DNA of 64,000 bases, from the NCBI GenBank assembly GCA_032622095.1, contig CP136068.1, positions 58,238,025 through 58,302,024 of the forward strand. Reading direction: 5' to 3'. The notes beneath the pieces were generated by a model, which worked only from the letters and a program-made list of their open reading frames with translations, had not been told where the DNA came from and searched no databases. Shown here one piece after another: positions 32,210 through 42,822 of the stretch (its first letter is position 1; every line of letters begins with the position of its first letter). The position numbers and the translations under genes are program-made. The DNA is from Siphonodentalium dalli (taxonomy: Eukaryota > Mollusca > Scaphopoda > Gadilida > Siphonodentaliidae).

Positions 32210-33781
32210 TATACCCCCTTTAAAAAAAAAAGGGGGGTATACTGTTTTGCACCTGTCCATCCGTCCGTCCGTCCGTCAGTCCGTGTTTACTAATGACTAC
32301 TTATGTGGCTAAGATTGTGTAAAATGGATATTTATGTGCATAACTTCCGTTGCGTGGCTAGCCACGTAACAGCTTTCAGATGGACGTTCTAAAATGATCT
32401 ATTTGGCCTAATCAGCTTATTTAATTTTGTAGTCACTCAAAATTTGGAGAAAAAAAAGTCCATCGATTTAGACATCCATGACCCGTCAATAGGAGATGTC
32501 GGACACTGACAAGACATTTATGTGGCTAGCCACCCAATCACGGACCTGTCAGTTTCTCCTATTCCACTGTCCCATTTGCTGTGAGCAAGTTTTTGAGTTT
32601 TAATCAGCTTCTTCTGCTATAATTCCAACATGTTATGAATCCATAATCTGGAGTTTTATCACTATCTACTACTTGATAGCCACTTAAAATTTTATGGCTA
32701 CTTGAGAAGCCACATAAAAACTAAAGCCACATTACCATTTCTAGCCACATAGGTCGAAGCCACATATCTACCCATTTGTTGGTAAGTCCGTCCGTGCGTG
32801 CGTGAGTCCGTACGTCCGTCCGATGTCTGTTCGTGTCATAACTTGAACAGTAGTGCTCGGATCTTAATGAAATTAGGTATGGATGTTCACTATTATGAGG
32901 ACATTAAATAGAGGGTTCCATCATTTTGTTTTGATTTTCCATTCTAGAGTTATTCATCTTTGTTTATCTGGAAATAGTGGCTTTTTGGTTCGTCTGGTGT
33001 CTGTTCATGTCGTAACTTCAACAGTTGTGCTGGGATCTCAACCAAATTTGGTGTGGATGTTCACAACTATGAGGACATTAAAAAGAGGGTTCCATCGTTT
33101 TGTTCGGATTTTCCAATCTAGAGTTATTCATCTTTGTTTATCTCGAAATGTTGGATTTTTGGTCCATCTGGTGTCTGTTCATGTCATAACCTGAACAGTA
33201 GTGCTCGGATCTCAATGAAATTTTGTATGGATGTTCACTACTATGAGGGCATTCAATAGAGGGTTCCATCGTTTTGTTCAGATTTTCCATTCTAGAGTTA
33301 TACATCTTTGTTCATCTGGAAATGTTGGCTTTTTGGTTCGTCTGGTGTCTGTTCATGTCGTAACTTCTACAGTTGTACTGGGATCTCAATGGGATTTGGT
33401 ATGGATGTTCACTACTATGATGACATGAACAGGAGGGTTCCATCGTTTTGTTCCGCTTTTCCATTCTAGAGTTATTTATCTTTGTTCATCTGGAAATGTT
33501 GGCTGTTTGATCCATCCGATATCTGTTCAGCTCATAACTTGAACAGTAATGCTCGGATCTCAATGAAATTTTGTATGGATGTTCACCACTATGAGGACAT
33601 TTAATGGCACATTCAAATGTTTGTTTTGGTTTTTTGTTCTATAGTTATTCATCTTTGTTTATATGAAAATGCTGATTTCTGGGTCCATATGTCTGAGTAT
33701 AGCCATCATAAGTTATAGATATGCCCACACTAGGCGGTATGCCACGAGGGGGTATGCACCGGACGACAGTCCATCTCTTGT
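32210..33781. mobile_element. HINE (Helentron-type, pearl-like) element, copy 1
   Basis: It starts TATACCCCCTTT followed by an A-run and GGGGGGTATA, which fold into a 5' hairpin. CCGTCC tracts follow, then 174-bp tandem units (GGTGTCTGTTCATGTC at 32996, 33170, 33344). At the 3' end are GAGGGGGTATGCACC (complement of the 5' ATACCCCC) and a GGACgacaGTCC hairpin nine bases before the terminus ATCTCTTGT. Insertion was between two Ts, as reported for Helentrons/HINEs. The LINE frame shows the empty site, so both ends are exact. Confidence 0.8.
32286..32785. mobile_element. Probable MITE inside HINE copy 1
   Basis: This 500-bp block is absent from HINE copy 2 at the matching place. Its ends are inverted relatives (TTTACTAA...TATGTGGCT and complement). 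It contains two GTGGCTAGCCAC palindromes (about 32,353 and 32,522) and several TGTGGCT/AGCCACA motifs. The flanking sequence is a CCGTCC repeat, so a target duplication (possibly AGTCCGT) cannot be proved. Confidence 0.6.
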
Positions 33782-34867
33782 TCTATCTGGACCATTCTTC
33801 CAAACAAAACCAAAAAGAGTTTTATTTAGTTCTTTAATGAATTGTGCTGGAGGGTTTGGTAATGCTAGGAATAAGTGTACAATTTTTGAAATAGCTAGGG
33901 ATTTTACTACAGTTATCCTGCCTAGTGCAGTCAAGTTTCTTCTACCCCATGTTGAAAGTATGTTTTTTATTTTATTTAATCCATTAGAGAAATTTATATC
34001 GATCATTCTGTTAATATCGTGATTAAATTAAATACCCAATATTTTGAATGTTTCCGGATTCCATTTTAATTTCCACCTGTCACAAATAGTCTCTGTGCAA
34101 TCTGATTTGGTACCTATCCAAACTGCCTGCGTTTTATTGTAATTAATTTTCAGTCCTGAAATGTGTTTAAATTTATCAAGGATATACATGGTTGCTTCCA
34201 GTGACTCGGGTGACCCGTCTAAAAATATGGATGTATCATCAGCGTATTGAGATATTCGTATATTTTTATTACCAACATTGATTCCATTAACTGTCTGAGA
34301 GTTTCTCACCATAATACCTAGAATTTCACCACATAATAGAAATATATATGGGGATATAGGATCGCCTTGTCTGCACCCCCGCTCTAAGTTATAAAATCTG
34401 GATATCTGACCATTCATGTTTATACATGACGATGTATCACAATAAAGGGTTTGTATGTAATTGATGAACGTTTGACTAAACTTGAAATATTTCAAAACAG
34501 CGATAATAAATTTCCAAGAAATCGAATCAAACGCCTTCTCAAAATCAATCATTAGCATAAGTCCAGGTATTTTGTTTTTCTTTGTAAATGACATCATGTC
34601 CATCATAAGCCTTATGTTTTCCCCAATATATCTACCGGCTATAAATCCAGTTTGATCTGGATGTATTAATGTAGGTAAGAACTTTTTCAATCTATTTGAT
34701 AACACTCCAGTAAGTATTTTGTATGTTACATTTAAGAGAGAGATCGGTCTCCAATTTTTCAGAAATTGTCTAGGTTTGTTATCTTTTGGTAACAGTGTGA
34801 CAATACCCTGCCTTTGTGTAGTCGACAGCTTTCCTATACTTAAACCATAATTCATTGATCTGACCAG
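33782..34867 (-). pseudogene. LINE 1 ORF2, reverse transcriptase core
   Basis: The order of RT motifs is clear: NWRPISLLNVTYKIL, QTGFIAGRYIGENIR, then MLMIDFEKAFDSISW (motif A Asp), RGCRQGDPISPYIF (motif B), and ISQYADDTSIF (motif C, YADD). ISGLKINYNKTQAVWIG follows, then ILGI and an in-frame TAA at 34028-34030. After the stop the same frame continues through INFSNGLNKIKNILSTW and LPNPPAQFIKELN to GPDR, where the HINE begins. The catalytic residues are intact; the defects are the nonsense codon and the insertions. Confidence 0.92.
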
Positions 34868-35945
34868 TAGAGATGGGCGGTATTGAAATTTCAAGCTCGG
34901 TATCGGTATCGGTAAATATTCGTCGATTTATCGCGGTATCGGTACGGTAATCGGTATTGCTATTAAATTACAAAACCAGAGCAGAGATTCCCGGTAAATT
35001 GCGGTAATTCAAGTTTTTAACTTAACAATGTACATGTATATATGCCCACGGATTTAATACATTCGTGACAACAGCTAAATGAGGCAACACAATGACCAAC
35101 ACAATTATTCAATTAAGTGATATTCACACATCTCTTTGATGATTTACACGCACACCATCGCACCGCTTTTGAAAAGAATAAGATATTACATCATTGCATG
35201 GATACAATATCTATACTTGTCAATTTCGTCACATTTTCGAGATTGAATATAATTGTGAGTAGTAATTAGTGATCACAATTCATAAATCCCTATCAATAGT
35301 CGCAACGCGAAATAAATCTTAGAATTTAATCAATTGATGGATCTGTTCTATTATTAGAAAGTGAAAGTAGATTCTGATTCACTGTATAAATGAATTCGGA
35401 CCTTATTTCTGTTTATGCCGCTTGCATTGTCGATGTCTTTGAAGTCGCCAAAGCCACGTGCTATACGGACTGCCACCGCCTGAGTATTACATAGTGACAG
35501 TCAGTGTGGCATTGACGTTACAGTCATGATGTACATGTAGCAATACGTTACAGCACAGCTTCTTTGATACACTGTGTAGTGTGTATCTATTCAACTGCAT
35601 TGATTGTTAGGCCCGTAACTAGGTCAGCCATCTGAGTGTATTCCTTTTGCTCGCTTACAAGGCCTGTCAAACTGATAACAGGTCACAGTCGGCTGAGTTC
35701 TTATCAAGTGGATGCTTTTTACCAGTCGGGTTCTTTGTGATGGTCTGATGGATGTGTATAATTAAAGTACCGAATCAAAACTGTTTACTGAGAAACTTTA
35801 CTCAATACGAAGACACACAAGCTGGTAACACATGGATAATTTCAATACCGAAAATTCGGTATTTTTAGTTTTGATTCGGTACGGTAAATCGGTATTACGC
35901 TGATACCGATACCGCACGGTAAATACCGAGTACCGCCCATCTCTA
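34868..35945. mobile_element. hAT-type non-autonomous element with 8-bp duplication
   Basis: The terminal repeats are TAGAGATGGGCGGTA and its complement, and CTGACCAG is duplicated at 34860-34867 and 35946-35953. TAGAG fits the hAT terminal pattern YARNG. Subterminal GGTATCGGTA-like repeats lie inside both ends, as expected for transposase-binding sites. No transposase frame. It lies between the fingers and palm coding parts of LINE 1 ORF2. Confidence 0.9.
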
Positions 35946-37217
35946 CTGACCAGGTAGGCTCCCACATCAGTCCAAAAAAATTTGTAAAACTCTACACTGA
36001 AACCGTCATTTCCCGGGCATTTATTGTTTTTCGTATTTTTAAGATAATTAAGCGCTTCACCGTATGTAATGGGATTATCCAAGTAGTCACAGTCATTCTG
36101 TGTAAGTTTTGTTACATTTTTTTCCTTTATTTCATTCACATCTTTAAGTATTGTCTCAATATCAAGAGGTAGACTTTCATCGTCTTTATTTTTATATAGA
36201 GTTTCATAAAACTTGGTTGTTTCATCTAATATTTCATGTTGTTCATATATTGTTTCACCCGTCTCCCGTTCGAGCTTTTGGATTATTTTAGATGTAAAGT
36301 TACGCTTTTCTAAATTTAGGAAATATTTTGAGGGTTTTTCACCATCGCTTAGCCATCTTGCTCTTGATCTAACAAAAATGCCATTTAATTTCTCTTCTCT
36401 CAATGTTTCTAATTCATGTTTTATTTTTTTGCTTTCTGCTAACTCAGTTTCTGTTGGGTTAACTATTTGTTCTAACAGGTCTATTTTAGTTGTTAAGTCC
36501 AATTCTTTGCATTTTCTTTTTTTTGATAGATGAGCACAAAAAGGTATTGATGCACTGCGTATTTCCATTAGAACCATTTCAAAAAATAGTTGGTCATTTA
36601 TACTAAATTGCACTACATTTTGGTCTATTTCTTCACTGTTTCTTGTTGTTGCATATTGGTTAATAACCGTTTTTATTGTGTCCTTCACTAACTGTATATA
36701 TTCCTTATTTTTCAGCAATGAATTATTAAATTTCCAGAATCCTCTTTCTCTCTTAAAATTGTTAAATTTTAGTAATACTGATATTGCCGAATGGTCAGTT
36801 TTATATCCAGGTAGTATATCACAGTTTTCGACAGTGGGTATCATATCTTGTGAAATTAGAAAAAAGTCTAATCGAGCTTGTTTGGTTGGGTTAGTTCGGC
36901 GCCATGTGAACCTTTGGGTATTTGGATTATTTTTATGCCATACATCAATTAGATTTAATTCATCAATCATTTTAATAACTTCGTCTCGTGCATGATCAAT
37001 GTTCGGATCCAAGATCAAGTTAAAATCACCACATATCACTATGTTACCATTGTCTTTTTCTTCTAAATATGTTCTGAGATCCTTATAGAAATTAGGTTCA
37101 TCGTTATTCGGTCCGTATAAGTTTACTATTGTCATAGGTTTATTTTCTATTTCTGCATGGACTATTATGAGGTTACCAGCCTGGTCAGTTTTCGTATCAG
37201 TTAATTTAAAGCTGAAG
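35946..37217 (-). pseudogene. LINE 1 ORF2, endonuclease C-terminus to RT start
   Basis: It contains MTIVNLYGPNNDEPNFYKDL, the catalytic GNIVICGDFNLIL (Asp and Asn), FTWRR, RLDFFLIS and GYKTDHSAISV (final catalytic Asp-His), so this is the rest of an apurinic-type endonuclease. A helical linker with RSRARWLSDGEKPSKYFLNLE follows, then NNKCPGNDGFSVEFYKFFW, the entry into the RT. It is open throughout between the two hAT insertions; frames extending into the insertions are not LINE sequence. Confidence 0.92.
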
Positions 37218-38142
37218 CAGGGGTGGCACCAGAAAATCCCCGACATGGGAGCCGTGCTCCCCGACAGGGGGGCTACACTAAAATACACCATATTGCCTGT
37301 TGGTATGTGAAATGAGCGCACATAGTGTGTGCGGCGAACCAATGAACAAAACCATATTGAAGTAATTATAGTCTCTTAGCTGGAGACTGGAGAATTCTAA
37401 TAGATCTGCAGTTGCTTATGATTGATGAACATTATCACATATGTAAATAATAACACATATATTATGGTGGTGTCAATTAAACTTGAATTAAGGCTTCGCC
37501 ACACTAATATTTGACCAAAATGCGAGGGAGTCGTCATAAAGTTTAGCAATACATCAGCCATAATTAGCAGATGAGATAACTCGAAGATTAAAACCCATGA
37601 ATTGTTGTGAAAATTCCTATATTCTAGGGAGGCCACGTGTCTTCTGTGTCAGTAATTTCTAATTTCATTAGTTGCAAGTGCCAGTATGGTGTTTCACTGT
37701 CGGGGATATAGCTAACATGTGGCCATACTGTAGGTACTCAATGGTTCTATAGACCAATGTGGCCATTGTGACGAATGCCAGAGTAGCCAGCAATGATAAA
37801 GCACACATGTTTCAATAGATTTTCATTACCACTAAAACGCTGATTGTGTAACAATACCGTGGAATACCCCCCCCCCCCCCCCCCCCCCCCCCCGGATTTA
37901 ATGGGAACACGTGCCATGAATATTTTGTGTGGGATATATATATATATGTTCTCTCTCTGACACTTTCCCACACTGACAGTCTGTACATGATTACTTCATC
38001 TTATACACACAACCGACTTACATATAGAAAATCCCCGACAAGTGCTCCCCGACGAGGGGGCTAGAGCTCCCCGACGAGGGGGCTAGAGCTCCCCGACAAG
38101 GGGGCTGTAGCCCCCCTGTGCCCCCCACTGGTGCCACCCCTG
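37218..38142. mobile_element. hAT-type non-autonomous element with 8-bp duplication and 27-C tract
   Basis: CAGGGGTGGCACCAG at the left is inverted at the right end, and AGCTGAAG is duplicated at 37210-37217 and 38143-38150. Both subterminal regions carry repeated CTCCCCGAC(A/G)AGGGGG motifs, more on the right. A run of 27 C lies at 37867-37893. No transposase frame. It splits the endonuclease of LINE 1. Confidence 0.92.
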
Positions 38143-38371
38143 AGCTGAAGTTGTTTTGTATTAATATCGCTACACCCCTTGATGAACTAGTATAGTTGAA
38201 AGCGATCTCATATCCCCATTCTGCCCTAATGGTATTTTCCATTTCTTTTTTAAAGTGTACATCCTGTAAACATATTAGACCATATTTCTTATCCCTTATA
38301 TAATTAAAAACATCTCTTCGCTTTTTCCGGTCACCCAAGCCCCTGCAATTCATTGACATTATACTAGCCAT
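38143..38371 (-). pseudogene. LINE 1 ORF2, endonuclease N-terminus
   Basis: Starts MASIMSMNCRGLGDRKKRRD (Asn of the first endonuclease motif), then GLICLQDVHF, where Asp replaces the more usual Glu, then RGVAILIQNNFS before the hAT insertion. The Met at 38371 begins the family's usual short leader. Confidence 0.9.
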
Positions 38372-39057
38372 TATGTGTATGTACGTACTTCAACCTCGTG
38401 ATTACATACATCATTTTATTTGAATTTAAGTAAAGTCCGTTCAAGGCCCATAGGTGAGGGAGGGGGTTTGTATTAAATAATATTCCATTCATGGTTATTG
38501 CAAAGACAGAGAAACAATTCTCAATTGTCATCAAGCTGACAAACAAAATAACGGCATCCCGGCTGCGAAAATTATTAAAGTAAAGTGATCTAACAACCTG
38601 TATTTACATAATATCTCTCAATTAAACACCAGTTTCCAAGGTCCATAACATTTCTGTTATATTAATTTGGTTGTTGCAAATAGAGTTATCCCTCTTCTAC
38701 TAGAAGGCCTTATGTTCTATGTAATATCTGAATATTGATTGAATATAAGTCGTTATTATAAACTTATTGTCTTATTTGGGGTATTGTATGTATAATAATA
38801 AATTGAATTATTATATATTTATGCTATTTACTGAGTTAGTACCAGAGTAACGTTTCATCATTTTCATATTATGTCTGGAAATACTGAACATGGATTTTTG
38901 GAAACAGTTGTTGTAAAAATAGAGTACTCATTTAGATCTATGTCAATATTGAGTATACATATATAGTTCATTTATTGTCTCAATATAGATTTCTTATAGT
39001 AAATGTGAGCAACACTTAAAACATTTGTCCTTCGATTTCTTTCTTTCGAGTCGTGAT
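38372..39057 (-). other. LINE 1 inter-ORF spacer
   Basis: AT-rich sequence between ORF1 and ORF2 with no frame of its own. Confidence 0.6.
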
Positions 39058-39870
39058 TTACTCATCGTTTGGCGGGACATACGTTTCTAAGAATTTCTTG
39101 ATAGTTTTATCAATGTTATCGCCGATATCGAACTTTACACGTCCTCCGTTGACCAGTTTCCCCCAGATGAAACCGTTTTTGTGGTGGGCGTACTTTATTC
39201 TCGGGTGTGCGAACAACCTGTTCATTAAGATGAGGTTCGGTCTTATTACATCATCTCTGACAGTGAATAGATCTTTGAGCTGCTCACGCTGTTCGAAGAC
39301 TTTGTCCCGGACTTCTCCTCTTACGAATTTCACGATGCACGGTTTCGGGGTGTCCCTTTTATTCGAAGGTAGCCGGTGTGCTGCCAATATGTCGTTTGGA
39401 GTTATTGTGACTTCACACTTCTCATTTACAACTTCGCAAATCCGGTCGGTCAAGTTTTCGTCTTCTATCGCCTTGAAGCCTAGGATTCTGATGTTTACTT
39501 TACGTGAATATTGTTCACCATTGTTCACTCTTGATTTTAAATTGTTTATTTCGTCTTCCATCTGAGAGTTTTCGCTTCTGTAGTGTTCGATCTCTTCTTT
39601 GATAAGCTCACGATCTTCCTCGACCCTATCAAATCTGGCGTCAACCTCCTTTTTGTAGAACTCTATAGCGTCGTTCACATCGGTCATCAACTCTTTCTTC
39701 ATTATCTCCATGTGCGATTTTATAAGGGTCTTCATGTCTTCTTTTGTCGGCAATTCCGCAATTTTCAACATAATGTCTGCCAGACAGGGCTCATTCTTCT
39801 GTTCCGAGTCTTTAGAAGAGTCTTTAGAAGAGTCTTTAGTCGTTCCTCTGGTAGAAGTTCTGGTAGCCAT
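39058..39870 (-). CDS. LINE 1 ORF1 protein (L1 ORF1p-like), intact
   Basis: A 270-residue RNA-binding chaperone-like protein for the retrotransposon particle. The N-terminus is Ser/Thr/Lys-rich with KDSSKDS repeats. About residues 60-125 are heptad-like and charged (EEIEHYRSENSQMEDEINNL), a coiled coil for trimerisation. YSRKVNIRILGFKA opens the RRM-like domain, which runs to about residue 200, with HRLPSNKRDTPKPCIVKF. A basic C-terminal domain follows (LMNRLFAHPRIKYAHHKNGF). The length and order match L1/Tx1 ORF1. The Met at 39870 is the first in frame. The frame is uninterrupted although ORF2 is destroyed, so it could in principle still be translated. Confidence 0.85.
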   Translation of the reverse strand: MATRTSTRGTTKDSSKDSSKDSEQKNEPCLADIMLKIAELPTKEDMKTLIKSHMEIMKKELMTDVNDAIEFYKKEVDARFDRVEEDRELIKEEIEHYRSENSQMEDEINNLKSRVNNGEQYSRKVNIRILGFKAIEDENLTDRICEVVNEKCEVTITPNDILAAHRLPSNKRDTPKPCIVKFVRGEVRDKVFEQREQLKDLFTVRDDVIRPNLILMNRLFAHPRIKYAHHKNGFIWGKLVNGGRVKFDIGDNIDKTIKKFLETYVPPNDE

Positions 39871-40156
39871 TTCGTGGTCTAATAGCGACGAGTGTATGAA
39901 CTATTGGACTCGGTCGATTTGTTTTTATTTTTCGTTCGTACCTCGAAATTAGGTGATCTGAAAATTCTTCCGTTTTTTTGCGTGTGTTCTCTTTATTTAT
40001 TTATTTTTATGCAGAGTTTGTATGTACACGCTTAGTACTAGTTTCATTTCACGTCATTTGAACGCATTTATCGCCTTTTGCACAGCCGCGACGCGTTTTT
40101 TTGTCAAGAGTACTTCTTTACATGTGCTCCGTTTTTTAACCGGAAGTGGAATCTTC
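39871..40156 (-). other. LINE 1 5' UTR
   Basis: Lies between ORF1 and the target duplication; no further feature recognised. Confidence 0.6.
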
Positions 40157-40171
40157 ATCGCTCGAAATATT
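40157..40171. repeat. 15-bp target duplication of LINE 1, 5' side
   Basis: Exact copy of 30628-30642. Confidence 0.9.
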
Positions 40172-40286
40172 AGACGGGAAGCGTTTGTTTTCAATTCAAT
40201 GCAATGTTATCGTAGAGAGATTTCACGACGGGAAGTGTTTGTTTTCAATGTAATGCAATGTTATCGCTCGAAATATTATGCAGAGA

Positions 40287-41024
40287 ACCCTCTACCGGCC
40301 GTGGCCTGGATGGACCGACCGGACTTCACCGGTCCGGGGCTAGCCAGACCTACATAAAGACCGTTTGGAAGACAGGAAAGAAGAAGAAATCCAAGACGCC
40401 ATCTCGGAGACGAAGGGACGCCGACAGGAAGGCCAGGTGGAAACAGGGAGCTGAGAGACGCCCAGCTCCCCCCACTTGGCCTTGGGTCAAGACCAGCAGC
40501 CCACCGTCGATGTCACAGATATAACCACCACCACCAGCAGAAACAGGGATCCCGGAACCACCCCGGAGGTCCGTGCTGCCGGTATTGAGGCCAGAGGACT
40601 GAGAGGAGACAGGGGCGCCGATGACATCCCAGACGCCCCTGCCGCTGATTTCGTGGTACAGTCGGAGTCTCCACCAGCTCCATCACAGATGGTAGAAGAC
40701 ACCCACACCGTCCCGAAGACCCCGATGTATTATGCTCCGGAGTCTTCACCCCCCCAGGAAGAGTGAACCACCAGACATCGACCAGCTGATCAAAAGACAG
40801 GATCATTGATGAAGACAGTCAAGGCATAGAACACAAATTCACCAAGGTAGAAAAACAGCTCATCTATAACAGAGTCATCTACACAGAAGACGACGCCTTG
40901 GATCCGGCTACAGTTGAGGTAAGATTTCATCGCTCAGACACCAGCACATCTCCCTCGGATGCCTCTTCTTCCGCACCACCACCGGCGAAGAGGCACAAGA
41001 AGAAAAAGACGAAAAAACGATAAA
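40287..41024 (+). pseudogene. gag/ORF1-like retroelement protein, second copy (frameshifted)
   Basis: Three consecutive frames make up one protein-like path: the first has KKKKSKTPSRRRRDADRKARW, the second (to 40766) is Pro/Ala-rich and ends TPMYYAPESSPPQEE, and the third ends in a Lys/Arg tail (KRHKKKKTKKR, stop at 41024). The motifs and their order match the 14.1-15.6 kb region. Two frame changes mark it as decayed, unless introns are involved. It is GC-rich compared with its flanks and is followed by AATAAA at 41063-41068. The 5' boundary is where the 30.6-kb-type repeat stops at about 40,287. Confidence 0.45.
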
Positions 41025-41317
41025 GAATCCAAAATTGTTTTTGTTTTTTTCTGTTTCTTTGAAATAAAGGCATTAATACATGAGGGGTGAAGGAGTAGAC
41101 TTTTCGGTCTATTCGACCATCCCGGGGTCACATCATTCCGGTTTTCCGCATTTTGCATCTGTCGAAACGGAAATCGCCATTAGTATTTATCACCAAAAAC
41201 GCAACATTACAAAATAAAATTGCTTTGATTTACACGGTAGGAAGAAGAATAAACTATATATATATATCGATGATGTATTGGAACATGTATCAATAACACT
41301 TGATATCAGCTAATTTT

Positions 41318-41640
41318 GCTGAAGGGGTCACTTTCACCAAAAAAGTGCTGAAGGGTACACAGGGTTTGAAAATGTGCTGAAGGGTACACAGGATTTGTGA
41401 TCGGCACAAACACCATTACTTAAATTGTGTTTATGAAAGTCTGGCTCCCATTAGCAGTTTGTTTTCAGTACATTTTAATATTCATTGGAACGTAAACAAT
41501 TATTCTCTAACAGAAATCATGGCAGATACGAAAACTGAATGCCTTTAGAATGACATTTCAAACCCTGTGTACCCTTCAGCACATTTTGAAAATCATGTGT
41601 ACCCTTCAGCACTTTTTTTGGTGAGAGTGACCCCTTCAGC
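41318..41640. mobile_element. MITE with 9-bp target duplication (MULE-like), copy 2
   Basis: The termini GCTGAAGGGGTCAC... and complement, and the GCTAATTTT duplication at 41309-41317 and 41641-41649, are exact. The interior is the reverse complement of copy 1, showing independent insertions. Confidence 0.88.
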
Positions 41641-41671
41641 GCTAATTTTGGCTTGACATTTTCTTGTTCAG

Positions 41672-42490
41672 GTAATTGTCCCCCAAAACAGCCTGAAATT
41701 TATTTTCGGGGGGACTATTGTAATCAGCCCCGTCCGTGCGCCCCGTCCGTCTGTGCGTGCGTCCGGAGTTATAACTCCAGTAATGATCATCCAATTTGAT
41801 TGAAACTTGGTATGTAGGTGTCTCAACCAAGAACACAGGTGCTCTGCAATTCTGGGTTTGATCCGAAGTTCTTTTTTTTTTCACTTAGAAAATTTCTCAC
41901 TTTTTCGGTTTCCGGATGATATCTCAAGTTTGGATCCTTTAATTGCAAATATAGTTTTTATGTGGATCAGTCATATCAAGATACAGGTTGAGTTCGAATT
42001 TGAGTTTGATCCGATGATTTTTCCTAGAGTTATGGACTTTTTTCGACTTAGAAAATTAAATTTTTCTTGATTTTACTTTGGTTTCAGGATGATAACTCAA
42101 GTTTGGATTGTTTAATTGGAAATTTTGTGGGTTGTTCATATCAAAATACAGGTCAAGTTCGAATTTGAATTTGATCCAATGATTTTTCCCAGAGTTATGG
42201 GCCTTTTGACTTTGAAAATTGTTTTTTATAATTTTTTGTATGAGGGTACCTTCATGGTGTAATCAACTCCTCCTACAGTTTTGATCGTAGATATTTGAAT
42301 CTTCAGACTATTGTTACCCACATATTGGAGATGTGCAACATGTATATAGATGACAGAAAATTATTTTTTACGGAATTATTAACCCTTTCGACTTAGAACA
42401 TTTCAACATTTTAAAAAATTTCTTTAACAAAGCGGCATCGACTTGCCATGTTGTCGGGGGACACTGTGGTCGGCCGACCTTTTATTTTTA
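41672..42490 (+). mobile_element. HINE/pearl-like element, GTCCCCC family
   Basis: A 5' hairpin (GTCCCCCAAAA...TTTTCGGGGGGAC, 41678-41715) is followed by CCGTCCGTC and then about two core units of roughly 170 bp, each with CAAGTTTGGAT and AGAGTTATGG (42026, 42191). Near the 3' end are GTCGGGGGAC (matching the 5' motif inverted) and the palindrome GGTCGGCCGACC (42469-42480). The layout is that of the element at 32.2 kb, but the sequence is a different family. Confidence 0.6.
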
Positions 42491-42822
42491 TTTTGTCATG
42501 TACCAATTTTCCCTATTTTCGACGTTGGTCGTTAAATTAAACTACATCAAACTGCTTCACTATAAATGATTTTGGGGTAATTATTTAACGTAACTGATTA
42601 ACATTGGCACTTGCTTTATATGTATGCCAATTTTTTATTTCATTTTCTGGATTTTTTTGGTTTGATTTGTTAATGCACATTGCCTAACTTTGTGTATAAA
42701 AAAAACAATGAATGAATTGCCTGTCCCCATTCGTATTCTGTATGAATGCAAAGAATAGATAAAAAAAACATTTCACCAAAGAATTTTCCATGAACGCCTT
42801 TTCCAACTGTTTCCCATGAATG
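42491..42822. other. No gene seen
   Basis: AT-rich, no motif recognised. Confidence 0.35.

Larger units (their letters stand above)
30643..40156 (-). mobile_element. Full-length L1/Tx1-like LINE (LINE 1) with three nested insertions
   Basis: It is bounded by 15-bp duplications. Reading on the minus strand: 5' UTR, intact ORF1, a spacer of 0.69 kb, ORF2 (endonuclease plus RT), 3' UTR, AATAAA near 30,666 and an A-rich tail at 30,643-30,650. Subtracting two hAT-type insertions (37218-38142, 34868-35945), one HINE (32210-33781) and their duplications leaves about 5.9 kb, a normal length for this group. ORF2 is dead (three insertions, one nonsense codon, one frameshift). Confidence 0.9.
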
